Positions 15,559 to 28,245 of a stretch of DNA of 64,000 nt are shown here, one piece after another. Source of the DNA: Achromobacter marplatensis. GTDB taxonomy: Bacteria > Pseudomonadota > Gammaproteobacteria > Burkholderiales > Burkholderiaceae_B. The notes beneath the pieces were generated by a model that had not been told where the DNA came from, did no database searches, and saw nothing but the letters and a program-made list of their open reading frames with translations. The position numbers were made by a program, and so were the translations under genes. The first letter of the stretch is position 1. Every line of letters begins with the position of its first letter. The stretch lies in the NCBI RefSeq assembly GCF_002209535.1, contig NZ_NJIG01000001.1, positions 310,001 to 374,000 of the forward strand. The letters are read 5' to 3'.

Positions 15559-18474
15559 ATGTCGCTGATCCTGATCCTCGCTCTGCCGTTTGCCGGCAGC
15601 CTGTGCGCCGCGCTGTTGCCTTCGAACGCCCGTAATGCCGAGGCGTGGTTGGCCGGCTTGATCGCCCTGGCCTGTGTGGTTCTGATTGCCAGCCTTTACC
15701 CGGACGTCGCCAACGGCGGCGTTATCCGGTTCGACATGCCGTGGGCGCCCGCCCTGGGCCTGCAGTTCACCTTGCGCATGGACGGCTACGCGTGGCTGTT
15801 CGCGCTGATCGTCTCCGGTATGGGCGCACTGGTGGTCCTGTACGCCCGCTATTACATGTCGCCGGAAGATCCGGTCCCGCGCTTTTTCTCGTTTTTCCAG
15901 GCCTTCATGGCTGCCATGCTGGGCGTGGTCCTGTCCGGCAACCTGATCCAGCTGGTGATGTTCTGGGAAATGACCAGCCTGGCGTCGTTCATGCTGATCG
16001 CGTATTGGCATCACCGCCTGGACGCCCGGCGCGGTGCCCGCATGGCGCTGACGGTGACGGGCGCAGGCGGCCTCTGCCTGCTGGCGGGCGTGCTGATCCT
16101 GGGCCATATCGTGGGCAGCTACGACATGGATCGCGTGCTGGCCTCGGGCGACCTGGTGCGCGCCGACCCCTGGTATCCGGCCGTGCTGGTGCTGGTGGCG
16201 CTTGGCGCATTGACCAAAAGCGCGCAATTCCCGTTCCATTTCTGGCTGCCCAACGCCATGGCGGCGCCTACGCCGGTGTCCGCCTACCTGCACTCGGCCA
16301 CCATGGTGAAGGCCGGGGTATTCCTGCTGGCCCGCTTCTGGCCGGTGCTGTCGGGCACCGACGAATGGTTCTGGATCATCGGCGGAGCAGGGCTCATCAC
16401 GCTGGTCTTGGGGGCCTATGCCGCCATCTTCCAGCAGGACATGAAGGGCGTGCTGGCGTATTCCACCATCAGCCACCTGGGCCTGATCACACTCTTGCTG
16501 GGGCTCAATAGCGAGCTTGCGCTGGTGGCCGCCATCTTCCACATGATCAATCACGCCACTTTCAAGGCGTCACTGTTCATGGCTGCCGGGGTCGTGGACC
16601 ACGAAACCGGCACGCGCGACCTGAGCCGCCTGTCCGGCCTGTACAAGGCCATGCCCATCACCGCCACCCTGGCGATGGTGGCGGCGGCGTCCATGGCGGG
16701 CGTGCCGCTGCTCAACGGTTTCCTGTCCAAGGAAATGTTCTTCGCCGAGACCACTTTCGTCAGCGGCGACAGCTTCACCCAGATCGGCCTGCCGCTGATG
16801 GCCACCATCGCCGGGGCGTTCAGCGTGGCCTATTCGCTGCGCTTCATCCTGCAGGTGTTCTTCGGCCCCCCAGCCACCGACCTGCCGCGCGCGCCGCATG
16901 AGCCGCCGCGCTGGATGCTGTTCCCCAGCGCGCTGCTGGTGTTCATGTGCCTGCTGGTGGGCGTGTTGCCCGCCCTGACGGTCGGCCCGTTCCTGGCGAC
17001 CGCGGCGCAGAGCATCCTGGGCGAGAACATGCCCGAATACAGCCTGGCCGTCTGGCACGGCGTGAACCTGCCGCTGGTGATGAGCCTGGTCGCCACGGCG
17101 TCCGGGGTGCTCCTGTACCTGGCGTTGCGCGCCCACCAGCGCGCCAACCCGGGCCGCGTGCCGTTCATCTACCGCCTGGACGGCCGCCGCACCTTCGAAA
17201 CGTTGCTTGATGGCTCCAGCGTGGCGGCGGCCTGGCTGCTGCGCTGGGTGGCGTCGTCGCGCCTGCAGGTGCAGATGCTGCTGATCGTGCTGGGCACGTT
17301 GTTCGTGGCCTGGCTGCCCTTGCGCGGCGGCGGATGGCTGGAAGGCACGGGCCGCATGACGCCGGTCGACCCCGCTTTCGCCCTGTTGTGGCTGGTGGGC
17401 GGAGCTTGCGCGCTGGGTGCTGCCTATCAGGCCAAATACCACCGCCTGGCATCGCTGGCGCTGGCCGGCGGCGCCGGCCTGATCACCTGCCTGACCTTCG
17501 TGTGGTTTTCCGCGCCCGACCTGGCGCTGACCCAGTTGTCCGTTGAAGTGGTCACCGTGGTGCTGCTGCTTCTGGGCTTGCGCTGGCTGCCCCGCCGCAT
17601 CGAGAAGGACGACGAGGAAACGCTCAAGGCCACGCTGCGCGCCCGGGGCCGCCGTTTGCGCGACCTGCTGATGGCCACGGCCGCCGGCACCGGCATGGCG
17701 GCGCTGGCCTACGCGGTGCTGGTGCGTCCGCAAGGCGAGACGATCTCTTCCTATTTCGTGGATCGCGCGCTGCCCGACGGCGGCGGCACCAACGTGGTGA
17801 ACGTGATCCTGGTGGACTTCCGCGGCTTTGACACCTTCGGCGAGATCACGGTGCTGGGCATCGTGGCGCTGACGGTCTACGCGCTGCTGCGCCGCTTCCG
17901 TCCGGCCGCCGAAAGCGCCGACCTGCCGCGCCAACAGAAGGAACAGGACGGCGGCGTGCCGACCGCGCCCGACATCAAGTCGCTGGTGCCCGAAGGCTCG
18001 ATGATGGTGCCGACGGTGCTGGTGCGCCTCTTGCTGCCCACCGCTGCGCTGATTTCGGTGTACTTCCTGCTGCGCGGCCACAACCAGCCGGGCGGCGGCT
18101 TTGTCGGCGGACTGATCTTCGCCACCGCCGTCATCCTGCAATACATGGTGGGCGGCGTGTACTGGGTGGAGTCGCGCAGCCGGCTTAACCCGCAGAACTG
18201 GATCGGGATCGGCCTGCTGGCCGCCGGCATCGCGGCGGTGACCGCGTGGCTGGCCTACAAGCCGTTCCTGGCCGCGCTGGCCTGGGACGTCGCGCTGCCG
18301 CTCATCGGCCACGTCCACCTGTCCAGCGTGCTGCTGTTCGACCTGGGCGTGTACATGCTGGTCGTGGGCTCCACCGTGCTGGTGCTGGTGGCGCTGGCCC
18401 ACCAATCGCTGCGCGCGCAACGCAAGGCCGCCGCCGAAATCCAGGCGGCCGCCACACAAACAGGGGAAGCCTGA
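15559..18474 (+). CDS. phaAB: monovalent cation/H+ antiporter, fused subunits A and B
   Basis: The large subunit of a group-2 Mrp/Pha multisubunit Na+(K+)/H+ antiporter. The first 770 or so residues are the MrpA part, homologous to respiratory complex I NuoL, with the key membrane motifs [20 protein letters not shown] and [20 protein letters not shown]. The C-terminal 170 residues are the MnhB domain ([20 protein letters not shown]). At 971 residues it is the usual length of the fused protein. It is the first gene of a six-gene operon, and its TGA overlaps the next ATG. The complex works in sodium or potassium export and pH homeostasis in the inner membrane. Confidence 0.95.
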   Translation: MSLILILALPFAGSLCAALLPSNARNAEAWLAGLIALACVVLIASLYPDVANGGVIRFDMPWAPALGLQFTLRMDGYAWLFALIVSGMGALVVLYARYYMSPEDPVPRFFSFFQAFMAAMLGVVLSGNLIQLVMFWEMTSLASFMLIAYWHHRLDARRGARMALTVTGAGGLCLLAGVLILGHIVGSYDMDRVLASGDLVRADPWYPAVLVLVALGALTKSAQFPFHFWLPNAMAAPTPVSAYLHSATMVKAGVFLLARFWPVLSGTDEWFWIIGGAGLITLVLGAYAAIFQQDMKGVLAYSTISHLGLITLLLGLNSELALVAAIFHMINHATFKASLFMAAGVVDHETGTRDLSRLSGLYKAMPITATLAMVAAASMAGVPLLNGFLSKEMFFAETTFVSGDSFTQIGLPLMATIAGAFSVAYSLRFILQVFFGPPATDLPRAPHEPPRWMLFPSALLVFMCLLVGVLPALTVGPFLATAAQSILGENMPEYSLAVWHGVNLPLVMSLVATASGVLLYLALRAHQRANPGRVPFIYRLDGRRTFETLLDGSSVAAAWLLRWVASSRLQVQMLLIVLGTLFVAWLPLRGGGWLEGTGRMTPVDPAFALLWLVGGACALGAAYQAKYHRLASLALAGGAGLITCLTFVWFSAPDLALTQLSVEVVTVVLLLLGLRWLPRRIEKDDEETLKATLRARGRRLRDLLMATAAGTGMAALAYAVLVRPQGETISSYFVDRALPDGGGTNVVNVILVDFRGFDTFGEITVLGIVALTVYALLRRFRPAAESADLPRQQKEQDGGVPTAPDIKSLVPEGSMMVPTVLVRLLLPTAALISVYFLLRGHNQPGGGFVGGLIFATAVILQYMVGGVYWVESRSRLNPQNWIGIGLLAAGIAAVTAWLAYKPFLAALAWDVALPLIGHVHLSSVLLFDLGVYMLVVGSTVLVLVALAHQSLRAQRKAAAEIQAAATQTGEA

Positions 18475-18818
18475 TGGAATTGATCTATGCCGTCGCGATC
18501 GGCGTATTGGCGGGCTCGGGGGTCTGGCTGCTGCTGCGGCCGCGCACCTTCCAGTTCATCATGGGGCTGTCGCTGGTGTCGTATGCGGTGAACCTCTTCA
18601 TCTTCGGCATGGGCCGGCTCACCTCGGGCCGTCCGCCCGTCGTGGACCCCGCCATGGCGCATGACCCTTCCTGGTACGCCGACCCGCTGCCGCAGGCGCT
18701 GGTGCTGACGGCCATTGTGATCGGCTTCGCCACGACTGCGCTGTTCCTGGTTGTGTTGCTGGCCTCGCGCGGCCTCACGGGTACCGACCACGTTGATGGA
18801 CGGGAGTCCCAATCTTGA
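18474..18818 (+). CDS. phaC: cation/H+ antiporter subunit C
   Basis: A 114-residue subunit homologous to NuoK of complex I, with three membrane helices. It starts [20 protein letters not shown], then FIMGLSLVSYAVNLFIFGMG, and ends with the family stretch DPLPQALVLTAIVIGFATTA. The start codon overlaps the stop of phaAB (TGATG), and the end overlaps the TTG start of phaD by TTGA. Part of the Mrp/Pha complex. The symbol follows the antiporter naming and is not the polyhydroxyalkanoate synthase gene of the same name. Confidence 0.95.
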   Translation: MELIYAVAIGVLAGSGVWLLLRPRTFQFIMGLSLVSYAVNLFIFGMGRLTSGRPPVVDPAMAHDPSWYADPLPQALVLTAIVIGFATTALFLVVLLASRGLTGTDHVDGRESQS

Positions 18819-20446
18819 GTTTCTGGCTTCAACACCTTCCTGTACTGCCCATCATCACGCCGCTGCTTGCAGGCGCGGCGATGCTCTTGCTGGCCGATAC
18901 CAGCCGCTACACGCGGGGCGCGATTTCGGTGGTCGCCACCTTGGCCCAGCTGGCCGCGGCGATTGCGCTCCTGGCCGTGGCCGGCGGCGGCGTGCCCGGC
19001 GTCTGGCCCGATGGCGTAGGCGTCTACCTGGTGGGCGATTGGCCCGCGCCGTTCGGCATCGTGCTGGTGGTGGACCGCCTGGCCGCCGTCATGCTGACGC
19101 TGACCGCCGTGCTGGGCCTGGCCACGCTGATCTATGCGCTGGCCCGCTGGGACCGCGCCGGCGTGCATTTCCATTCGCTATTCCAGTTCCTGCTGATGGG
19201 CTTGAACGGCGCCTTCCTGACGGGCGACCTCTTCAACCTGTTCGTTTTCTTCGAAGTGCTGCTGGCGGCATCCTATGGCCTGCTGCTGCACGGCTCGGGC
19301 GTTGCGCGGGTCAGCGCGGGGCTGCAATACATCGCCGTGAACCTGGTGGCTTCGTTCCTGTTGCTGATCAGCATCGCGCTGATCTATGGCGTGACCGGCA
19401 CGCTGAACATGGCGGACCTGGCCCTGCGCGCCGGCAACCTGACGGGCGCCGAACGCATGCTGTTCGAAGCCGGGGCCGCCATCCTGGGGGTGGCCTTCCT
19501 GGTGAAGGCGGGCGCCTGGCCGCTGAACTTCTGGCTGGTGAAGGGCTACGGCTCGGCAGGTGCGCCGATCGCGGCCATGTTCTCGATCATGACCAAGGTC
19601 GGCATCTACGCGCTGTTGCGCATCGGGTCTCTGCTGCTGCCGTCGGGCGCGCCTGCGGCGTTCAGCCTGGACTGGATGTTCGCGGCGGGCCTGGCCACGC
19701 TGCTGTTCGGCGCGCTGGGCCTGCTGGCGACCCAGCAGCTGGAGAAGATGGTGGGCTATTGCGTCATCGTGTCTGCCGGCACGCTGCTGACGGCGCTGGG
19801 CATGCCCGGCGTTACCCTGACCGGCCCCGCGCTGTTCTACCTGATCAGCTCGGTGCTGACCACGGGCGCGTTCTTCATGCTGGCCGAACTGATCGAGCGC
19901 ACGCGCAGCTTCGGTGCCAACGTGCTGGCGGTGACGCTGGATGCTTTCGACCTGGACGACCCTGCGTCGGTGAACCGTTCCGACGACGTGGTCGGCGTGG
20001 CGATACCGGCGGCGATGGCCTTCCTGGGCCTGGCGTTCATCTGCTGCGCGTTGCTGGTAACGGGCTTGCCGCCCTTGTCGGGCTTCGTGGCCAAGTTTTC
20101 GCTGCTGTCGGCGGCGGTGTCGGCCGCCACCGAATCTGCGCCGCCGTTTGACGCATGGATCCTGGTGGCCGCCGTGCTGGTCTCGGGCCTGGCGGGTCTG
20201 GTCGGCCTGGGCCGCACCGGCATCCGCGTGTTCTGGGCCAGCGACGACCGCAGCACGCCGCGCCTGCGCGTGATCGAAGCAGGGCCGGTGGCCGTGCTGC
20301 TGTTGCTGTGCGTCGGCCTGGCGGCAGGGGCGGGGCCGGTGTCGGCCTATCTGGACGAAGCCGCGCGCTCGCTGGATCAACCCAAGTCCTATATCGACGC
20401 CGTCATGTCCGCGCAGACCGTGCGCGGCGTCAAGGGAGGAAGCTGA
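18815..20446 (+). CDS. phaD: cation/H+ antiporter subunit D
   Basis: A 543-residue membrane subunit homologous to NuoM/NuoN of complex I. Diagnostic segments are FLTGDLFNLFVFFEVLLAAS, AGAWPLNFWLVKGYGSAGAP (with the conserved channel Lys), and VTGLPPLSGFVAKFSLL. The start is a TTG that overlaps the phaC stop, the only start that gives the normal N-terminus SFWLQHLPVLPIITPLLAG. It provides a proton or cation pathway within the complex. A TGATG overlap couples it to phaE. Confidence 0.95.
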   Translation: MSFWLQHLPVLPIITPLLAGAAMLLLADTSRYTRGAISVVATLAQLAAAIALLAVAGGGVPGVWPDGVGVYLVGDWPAPFGIVLVVDRLAAVMLTLTAVLGLATLIYALARWDRAGVHFHSLFQFLLMGLNGAFLTGDLFNLFVFFEVLLAASYGLLLHGSGVARVSAGLQYIAVNLVASFLLLISIALIYGVTGTLNMADLALRAGNLTGAERMLFEAGAAILGVAFLVKAGAWPLNFWLVKGYGSAGAPIAAMFSIMTKVGIYALLRIGSLLLPSGAPAAFSLDWMFAAGLATLLFGALGLLATQQLEKMVGYCVIVSAGTLLTALGMPGVTLTGPALFYLISSVLTTGAFFMLAELIERTRSFGANVLAVTLDAFDLDDPASVNRSDDVVGVAIPAAMAFLGLAFICCALLVTGLPPLSGFVAKFSLLSAAVSAATESAPPFDAWILVAAVLVSGLAGLVGLGRTGIRVFWASDDRSTPRLRVIEAGPVAVLLLLCVGLAAGAGPVSAYLDEAARSLDQPKSYIDAVMSAQTVRGVKGGS

Positions 20447-20928
20447 TGCGCCGTCTTTACTTCCTTTTCCTGCCCGTTTTCCTGTTCGTCCTGTGGCTGG
20501 TGCTGAACGAAAGCCTGTCCGCGGGCCAGATCGCCCTGGGTGCGGCGCTGGCGCTGTGGTTCACGTGGGCGGCGTCGCGCCTGCGTCCCTTGCATGCGCG
20601 GCCACGCCACCTGTGGAAGGCCGTGCCGCTGTTCCTGCACGTCACGGCGGACATCATCAAGTCCAACATCGCCGTGGGCAAGCTGATCCTGAATCCGCGC
20701 CGGAACGATTTTTCACCCGGCTTCATCATGATCCCGCTGACCATGCGCGATCCGCACGGCCTGGCCATGCTGGCCTGCATCGTCACCTACACCCCAGGCA
20801 CGGTCTGGGTGGACCTGACGCCCGACCACAGCTTGAAGCTGCACGTGCTCGACCTCCAGAACGAAGACGACTGGGTCAAGCTGGTGCAGGAGCGCTACGA
20901 GCGCCCGTTGATGGAGATGTTTGAATGA
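20446..20928 (+). CDS. phaE: cation/H+ antiporter subunit E
   Basis: A 160-residue subunit E with two or three N-terminal membrane helices (LYFLFLPVFLFVLWLVLNES) and a soluble tail. The signatures DIIKSNIAVGKLILNP and the sequence ITYTPGTVWVDLT-like (here VTYTPGTVWVDLTPDHSLKL) identify MnhE/MrpE. A GGAGG site lies in the end of phaD and the ATG overlaps its stop. The end overlaps phaF by ATGA. Confidence 0.94.
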   Translation: MRRLYFLFLPVFLFVLWLVLNESLSAGQIALGAALALWFTWAASRLRPLHARPRHLWKAVPLFLHVTADIIKSNIAVGKLILNPRRNDFSPGFIMIPLTMRDPHGLAMLACIVTYTPGTVWVDLTPDHSLKLHVLDLQNEDDWVKLVQERYERPLMEMFE

Positions 20929-21212
20929 GTATGAACACCGCACTGTATTGGGCAGCGTCCTTTGCCCTGGTGTGCTTTGCGCTGGGCATGGTGTTTGCCG
21001 CCATCCGCCTGCTGCGCGGCCCCACGGCGCAGGACCGCGTCCTGGCGCTGGACACGCTGTACATCAACGGCATGCTCACCATGCTGGTCTTCGGCATCCG
21101 ATCGGGGGCGTCGCTGTACTTCGATATCGCGTTGCTGATCGCGCTGTTCGGCTTCGTGGGATCCACCGCGATGGCGCGCTTCCTGCTGCGCGGCGAGGTG
21201 ATCGAGCCATGA
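20925..21212 (+). CDS. phaF: cation/H+ antiporter subunit F
   Basis: A 95-residue, three-helix subunit F (MnhF/MrpF). The family stretch LLRGPTAQDRVLALDTLYIN is complete, followed by the LYFDIALLIALFGFVGS helix. Start and stop overlap the neighbours by ATGA, so it is translated in coupling with phaE and phaG. Confidence 0.94.
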   Translation: MSMNTALYWAASFALVCFALGMVFAAIRLLRGPTAQDRVLALDTLYINGMLTMLVFGIRSGASLYFDIALLIALFGFVGSTAMARFLLRGEVIEP

Positions 21213-21550
21213 TCGAAACCGCCATCCCCCTGTGGGCCGGCATCCCGGCCTGCATCCTGCTGGTGCTGGGCGGCCTGCTGGCGCTGACCGGTTCGGCAGG
21301 CCTGCTGCGCTTTCGCACGTTCTACGCACGCATCCATGCGCCCACGCTGGGCAACACCCTGGGTTGCGGCTGCGTGCTGGCGGCGTCCATCCTGGTGTTC
21401 TCGGCCCTGTCGGCGCGGCCCGTGTTCCACGAAGTGATCATCACGCTGTTGCTGGTCGTGTCGTCGCCCGTCACGGCCATGCTGCTGATGCGCGCGGCCA
21501 CCTACCGTAATCGGCTGACCAAGGCCGACGCGGACCTGGATGCCCGCTGA
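21209..21550 (+). CDS. phaG: cation/H+ antiporter subunit G
   Basis: A 113-residue subunit G (MnhG/MrpG) closing the operon. It shows LVLGGLLALTGSAGLLRFRT followed by FYARIHAPTLGNTLGCG, the standard family signature, then a third helix ending VVSSPVTAMLLMRAATYR. Its ATG overlaps the phaF stop. A Rho-independent terminator follows about 70 bp downstream. Confidence 0.94.
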   Translation: MIETAIPLWAGIPACILLVLGGLLALTGSAGLLRFRTFYARIHAPTLGNTLGCGCVLAASILVFSALSARPVFHEVIITLLLVVSSPVTAMLLMRAATYRNRLTKADADLDAR

Positions 21551-21618
21551 AGGCCGGTAACAAGCGCCACCGCATGTGAACGCGAAACGCCATGCTGCAC
21601 CGCGGCAGGCATCAACGA

Positions 21619-21643
21619 CAGGGCCAATCGGCCCTGTTTTTTT
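21619..21643 (+). terminator. Rho-independent terminator of the Pha operon
   Basis: CAGGGCC and GGCCCTG form a 7-bp perfect stem with an AATC loop, followed directly by seven T residues. It is a textbook intrinsic terminator. Confidence 0.92.
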
Positions 21644-21812
21644 GCCCCCGGGCCGCCCCACCGCAAAAAGAGCGCTTGATACGTAACCTTACGAATGCAA
21701 GTTGCTGGACATGTCCCCGACGCCGCATCGTGGGATAGTAGGTGCAAGCAAGCGGCAGGACGGGCAGGTGGTCTTGACCGCTTACGGTTCAATTCTCATC
21801 AAGGAGCTGGCC

Positions 21813-22325
21813 ATGAACGTACGACCCATGCATACCAAACGCCTCGCAGCAACCCTTTGCGCGGCGGGCTTGATGTTGGCCGCGGGCGCGGTCCACGCGG
21901 CAGATGCGATCGGCCGCGCCGCCATCCAGTCCCAGTACGAGCAGGACGTGGCGAAATGCAAGAGCGGTAATACCAACCAGGACCGCGCGACGTGCATGCG
22001 CGAAGCCGGCGCCGCGCGCGATGAAGCCAATCGCCAGAATCTGAAGGAAGGCTCCACCGACCAGCATCAGCAGAACATGGTCGACCGTTGCAACCGCCTG
22101 CCCGCGGAATCGCGCCAGGACTGCCTGACGCAGATGAGCTCGCCCACCAATGTGCGCGGCAGCGTCCAGGGGGGTGGGGTGTTGCGTGAGACGGTGATCC
22201 AGGTGCCGGCTGGCACGGTCCCGCCGGCCACCACGGCGCCGGCGCCTGGCATGGCACCTGCTCCCGGCATGGCGCCCGCCCCGGGCACCGGCACCGGCAC
22301 CATGAGCGCGCCGATGCGCCAATAA
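21813..22325 (+). CDS. secreted protein of unknown function with Pro/Ala-rich tail
   Basis: A 170-residue exported protein I do not recognise by family. The ATG at 21813 follows a strong AAGGAG site. The N-terminus is a signal peptide (HTKRLAATLCAAGLMLAAGA, cleaved around VHA-AD). The mature part has four cysteines in two pairs (VAKCKSG/ATCMREAG and VDRCNRL/QDCLTQ), which suggests two disulfides in the periplasm. It is followed by a tail of tandem APAPGM units and a Thr/Gly stretch. A CGTAACCTTACG palindrome at 21682-21693 lies upstream and may mark the promoter. Confidence 0.75.
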   Translation: MNVRPMHTKRLAATLCAAGLMLAAGAVHAADAIGRAAIQSQYEQDVAKCKSGNTNQDRATCMREAGAARDEANRQNLKEGSTDQHQQNMVDRCNRLPAESRQDCLTQMSSPTNVRGSVQGGGVLRETVIQVPAGTVPPATTAPAPGMAPAPGMAPAPGTGTGTMSAPMRQ

Positions 22326-22429
22326 TGGCCGCGTAGGGCCGGGTACGACGCACAGCCGCCGCCGCATTCAGGCAAAATGGCGGCTGTTGCGCTTTTCCCG
22401 CCCTTATTCCGTCCTTTATTCACGCATCC

Positions 22430-24907
<2,478 letters not shown>

Positions 24908-24924
24908 TCATCGCCATCGGCGGC

Positions 24925-24966
24925 ACGCCCTCGACGTCCGGCCCTGGCCGGACTCGGGGGCGTTTT
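24925..24966 (+). terminator. Rho-independent terminator after the LD-carboxypeptidase gene
   Basis: An outer stem ACGCCC...GGGGGCGT encloses the inner stem GTCCGGCC/GGCCGGAC, followed by TTTTCATTT. It closes the HAD-tadA-S66 unit. Confidence 0.75.
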
Positions 24967-25112
24967 CATTTGGGGACGGACCCGATCAGGGCAGGGTAGG
25001 GCCGGTCCCGGTGTTCCCGGCGGAAGATTGAAAATCGGGGCCGCAGCCCCATTTGCTACACTATCGGGTTTCCTCGCATGCGTCCTCGGACGCCCTCAGA
25101 CTCAAATACACC

Positions 25113-26717
25113 GTGATATCCACAGCCAATCTCACCATCCAGTTCGGTCCCAAGCCCCTTTTCGAGAACGTCAGCGTCAAGTTCGGGGAAGGCAACCGGT
25201 ACGGGCTGATCGGGGCCAATGGGTCCGGTAAGTCTACGTTCATGAAAATCATCGGCGGCGACCTCGAAGCCTCCGCCGGCAACGTGTCGCTTGAGCCGGG
25301 CGTGCGCCTGGGCAAGCTGCGCCAGGACCAGTTCGCGTTCGAAGACCTGCGCGTGCTGGACGTCGTCATGATGGGCCACACCGAAATGTGGGGCGCCATG
25401 TCCGAGCGCGACGCGATCTACGCGAACCCGGAAGCGACGGAAGACGATTACATGCGCGCCGCGGACCTGGAAGCCAAGTTCGCCGAGTACGACGGCTACA
25501 CCGCCGAAGCGCGCGCCGGCGAATTGCTGCTGGGCCTGGAAATCGCCGTGGACCAGCACAACCTGCCCATGCGCGAAGTCGCCCCGGGCTGGAAACTGCG
25601 CGTGCTGCTGGCGCAGGCGCTGTTCTCGAACCCCGACGTCCTGCTGCTGGACGAACCCACCAACAATCTGGATATCAACACCATCCGCTGGTTGGAAAAC
25701 GTGCTCAACAGCTATCAGAGCACGATGATCATCATCAGCCACGATCGCCACTTCCTGAACCAGGTGTGCACGCACATGGCTGACGTGGACTACGGCGAGA
25801 TCCGCATCTACGCCGGCAACTACGACGACTACATGCTGGCCTCGACGCAGGCCCGCGAGCGCCTGGTGTCGAACAACGCCAAGGCCAAGGAACGCGTTGC
25901 TGAACTGCAGGACTTCGTCCGCCGCTTCGCCGCCAACAAGTCCAAGTCGCGCCAGGCCACCTCGCGCCTGAAGCAGATCGACCGCATCAAGGCCGACCAG
26001 GTCGTGGTCAAGCCGTCGTCGCGCCAGAACCCGTACATCCGGTTCGAACAGAACAAGGTCATGCACCGCCTGGCCGTCACCATCGAGAACCTGACCAAGG
26101 CCTACGATGCGCCGGTGATCACCAAGTTCTCGGCCATGGTCGATGCCGGTGAAAAGATCGCCATCATCGGCGCCAACGGCGTGGGTAAGACGACCTTGCT
26201 GCGTCTCTTGGCCACCGAATTGCAGCCGGACTCGGGTTCGGTGAAGTGGTCCGATAACGCCGACCTGGGTTACATGGCCCAGGACGTGTCGGACCAGTTC
26301 CTGCAAACCGACATCAATCTGCTGGACTGGATGGGCGACCATCGTCAGCCGGGCGATGACGACCAATCGATCCGTTCGGTGCTGGGCCGCCTGCTGTTCT
26401 CGGCGGACGATCTGCCCAAGGCGCCCAAGGTGCTGTCGGGCGGCGAAAAGAACCGCATGACTTTCGGCCGCCTGATGCTGGGCCGGCACAACGTCATGCT
26501 GCTGGACGAGCCGACCAACCACTTGGACATGGAATCGATCGAATCGCTGCAATTCGCACTGGAAAAGTACGAAGGCACGCTGGTCTTCGTGTCCCACGAC
26601 CGCGAATTCGTGTCGGGCCTGGCCACCCGCGTGATCGAAATCCTGCCCTCGGGCGAGATCATCGACTACCGCGGCGGCTACGAAGACTATCTGGAATCGC
26701 GCGGCATCGAGGCCTGA
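25113..26717 (+). CDS. ABC-F family ATPase, YbiT-like
   Basis: A soluble tandem ABC ATPase of 534 residues, close in length to E. coli YbiT, of the ABC-F class that acts on the ribosome. It carries two Walker A motifs ([18 protein letters not shown]) and two Walker B motifs ([22 protein letters not shown]). The first signature is the degenerate [15 protein letters not shown] typical of YbiT, the second [10 protein letters not shown] charged linker ([17 protein letters not shown]) lies between. The start was set at GTG 25113, giving [12 protein letters not shown] as in relatives; there is no convincing ribosome binding site. Confidence 0.9.
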   Translation: MISTANLTIQFGPKPLFENVSVKFGEGNRYGLIGANGSGKSTFMKIIGGDLEASAGNVSLEPGVRLGKLRQDQFAFEDLRVLDVVMMGHTEMWGAMSERDAIYANPEATEDDYMRAADLEAKFAEYDGYTAEARAGELLLGLEIAVDQHNLPMREVAPGWKLRVLLAQALFSNPDVLLLDEPTNNLDINTIRWLENVLNSYQSTMIIISHDRHFLNQVCTHMADVDYGEIRIYAGNYDDYMLASTQARERLVSNNAKAKERVAELQDFVRRFAANKSKSRQATSRLKQIDRIKADQVVVKPSSRQNPYIRFEQNKVMHRLAVTIENLTKAYDAPVITKFSAMVDAGEKIAIIGANGVGKTTLLRLLATELQPDSGSVKWSDNADLGYMAQDVSDQFLQTDINLLDWMGDHRQPGDDDQSIRSVLGRLLFSADDLPKAPKVLSGGEKNRMTFGRLMLGRHNVMLLDEPTNHLDMESIESLQFALEKYEGTLVFVSHDREFVSGLATRVIEILPSGEIIDYRGGYEDYLESRGIEA

Positions 26718-26730
26718 TTCCGGCTTGACG

Positions 26731-26766
26731 CCCATTGCCCCACCGCGCCGGCGGCGGGGCAATGGG
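26731..26766 (+). terminator. stem-loop after the ABC-F gene
   Basis: CCCATTGCCCC and GGGGCAATGGG are perfect 11-bp arms around a 14-nt loop just after the stop. There is no T-run, so it could work with Rho or protect the 3' end. Confidence 0.6.
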
Positions 26767-26903
26767 CTAGCTTCCGCTTCGCTCCAATCGGAGCGAACCC
26801 TGTTATGTGTGGGCCCGCGGGCGTTCAGCCCGCTGCAATATGGCGTGCGCTATCATCCGGGTAAACCCTGGTGCAAAACGCACCTCGCCCGCCTTTCCGA
26901 TTC

Positions 26904-28121
26904 ATGTCTCCCACACCCCACACCACGCCCGATGGCGCGCCCATCGGGACGTATGCGTTGACCGCGCGCATCGTTTCCATCGCGTTCTTCACCTTCATCT
27001 GTTATCTGGCCATCGGCTTGCCGCTGGCCGTGCTGCCGGGCTATGTGCACGGAAACCTGGGTTATGGCTCGGTGCTGGCCGGCCTGGCCATCAGCGTGCA
27101 GTACGTGGCGACGCTGCTCAGCCGCTCCCACGCGGGCCGCATGGCCGACACCGTGGGGCCGAAGCAGACGGTCGTGATCGGCATGGTGGCGTGCGCGGCC
27201 AGCGGCGTTTTCCTGCTGCTGGCCTATGCCTTCGAACGCAGCGGGTGGCTCAGCCTGACGGCCATCATCATCAGCCGGCTGGCGCTGGGTTTCGGTGAAA
27301 GCTGGGTCGGCACGGGTTCGGCCACCTGGGCGATCGCGCGGGTCGGCCCGCTGCACACCGCCCGCGTCATCTCCTGGAACGGGATCTGCACCTACGGCGG
27401 CCTGGCGCTGGGCGCGCCACTGGGCGTCAAGCTGGAAACCGAATGGAGCATGGGCGCGCTGGGCGGCATGGTGCTGCTGCTGGGGCTGGCCGGCCTGGGC
27501 ATGGCGGTATCGCGCGCCGCCGTGGCGATCGTGGGCGGCCACCGCATGGCGTTCAAGAGCGTGGTCATGCGCGTCTTCCCGCACGGCATGGCGCTGGGGC
27601 TGGGTTCGGTGGGTTTCGGCACACTGGCGGCCTTCGTGGCGCTGTACTACGCCAGCTTCTCCTGGGAGGGGGCGGCGCATGCGCTCAGCGCCTTCGGCTG
27701 CGCGTTCATCGGCGTGCGCCTGCTGTTTGCGGGCACCATCACGCGCTTCGGCGGCTTCCGCGTGGCGCAGGTCTCGTTCCTGGTCGAGGCCGCAGGGCTG
27801 CTGCTGTTGTGGCTGGCGCCCAACCCCACGGCCGCGTTGCTGGGTGCGGCGCTGACCGGTTGCGGGTTTGCGCTGGTATTTCCCGCCATCGGCGTGGAGG
27901 CGGTGGCGCGCGTGCCGGCCGGCAGCCGCGGCGCGGCGCTGGGCGCCTACTCGGCATTCCTGGACCTGGCCCTGGGCGTGACGGGGCCTGTCGCGGGCTA
28001 CATTTCCAGCGGCTACGGCTACCCGTCCATCTTCCTGTCGGCCGCCGTCGCCGTGCTGGTGGGTTTTCTGATTGCATTCGGCTTGCAACGCCATGCGGTC
28101 CGCCAGCGGGCAATGGCGTAG
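26904..28121 (+). CDS. MFS transporter (YfcJ/YhhS-like)
   Basis: A 405-residue, 12-helix major-facilitator carrier. The inter-helix loop HAGRMADTVGPKQTVVIGM is the MFS motif A, and RLALGFGESWVGTGSATWAI follows as in the YfcJ/YhhS set-efflux-like group. The N-terminus chosen (MSPTPHTTPD) leaves a short cytoplasmic lead; an ATG 11 codons upstream is open too. Substrate is unknown. It stands alone on the plus strand. Confidence 0.88.
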   Translation: MSPTPHTTPDGAPIGTYALTARIVSIAFFTFICYLAIGLPLAVLPGYVHGNLGYGSVLAGLAISVQYVATLLSRSHAGRMADTVGPKQTVVIGMVACAASGVFLLLAYAFERSGWLSLTAIIISRLALGFGESWVGTGSATWAIARVGPLHTARVISWNGICTYGGLALGAPLGVKLETEWSMGALGGMVLLLGLAGLGMAVSRAAVAIVGGHRMAFKSVVMRVFPHGMALGLGSVGFGTLAAFVALYYASFSWEGAAHALSAFGCAFIGVRLLFAGTITRFGGFRVAQVSFLVEAAGLLLLWLAPNPTAALLGAALTGCGFALVFPAIGVEAVARVPAGSRGAALGAYSAFLDLALGVTGPVAGYISSGYGYPSIFLSAAVAVLVGFLIAFGLQRHAVRQRAMA

Positions 28122-28139
28122 CAGAGGGCCTAGGGCTGC

Positions 28140-28210
28140 AGTTAATAACCAAAAGAAGTTAAGACATTCAATATTGATCGTTTGAATTCATATAACGAAT
28201 TGTTAGATTT
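28140..28210 (+). promoter_or_regulatory. AT-rich promoter region of the ABC importer operon
   Basis: About 70 bp with strikingly low G+C lie between the MFS stop and the ATPase gene, including TATAAC and the partly symmetric ATAACGAATTGTTA. It is the obvious promoter/operator of the operon. CysB- or Cbl-like sites of sulfonate operons are similarly AT-rich, but I see no consensus strong enough to name the regulator. Confidence 0.45.
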
Positions 28211-28245
28211 AGGCCTCGTCCCCACGCGCGCCCACGATTCGTTCC

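Noticed and set aside
15261..15635. 124-codon open frame before phaAB
   Set aside because: Overlaps the start of phaAB in another frame and lies in an AT-rich promoter region; not protein-like.
16570..18459. 629-codon open frame on the minus strand opposite phaAB
   Set aside because: Composition (runs of Gln, His, Arg) is that of an antisense shadow of a GC-rich membrane gene; no family features, and phaAB is certain.
25056..26762. 568-codon minus-strand open frame opposite the ABC-F gene
   Set aside because: Shadow of a clear two-cassette ATPase; no protein-like motifs.
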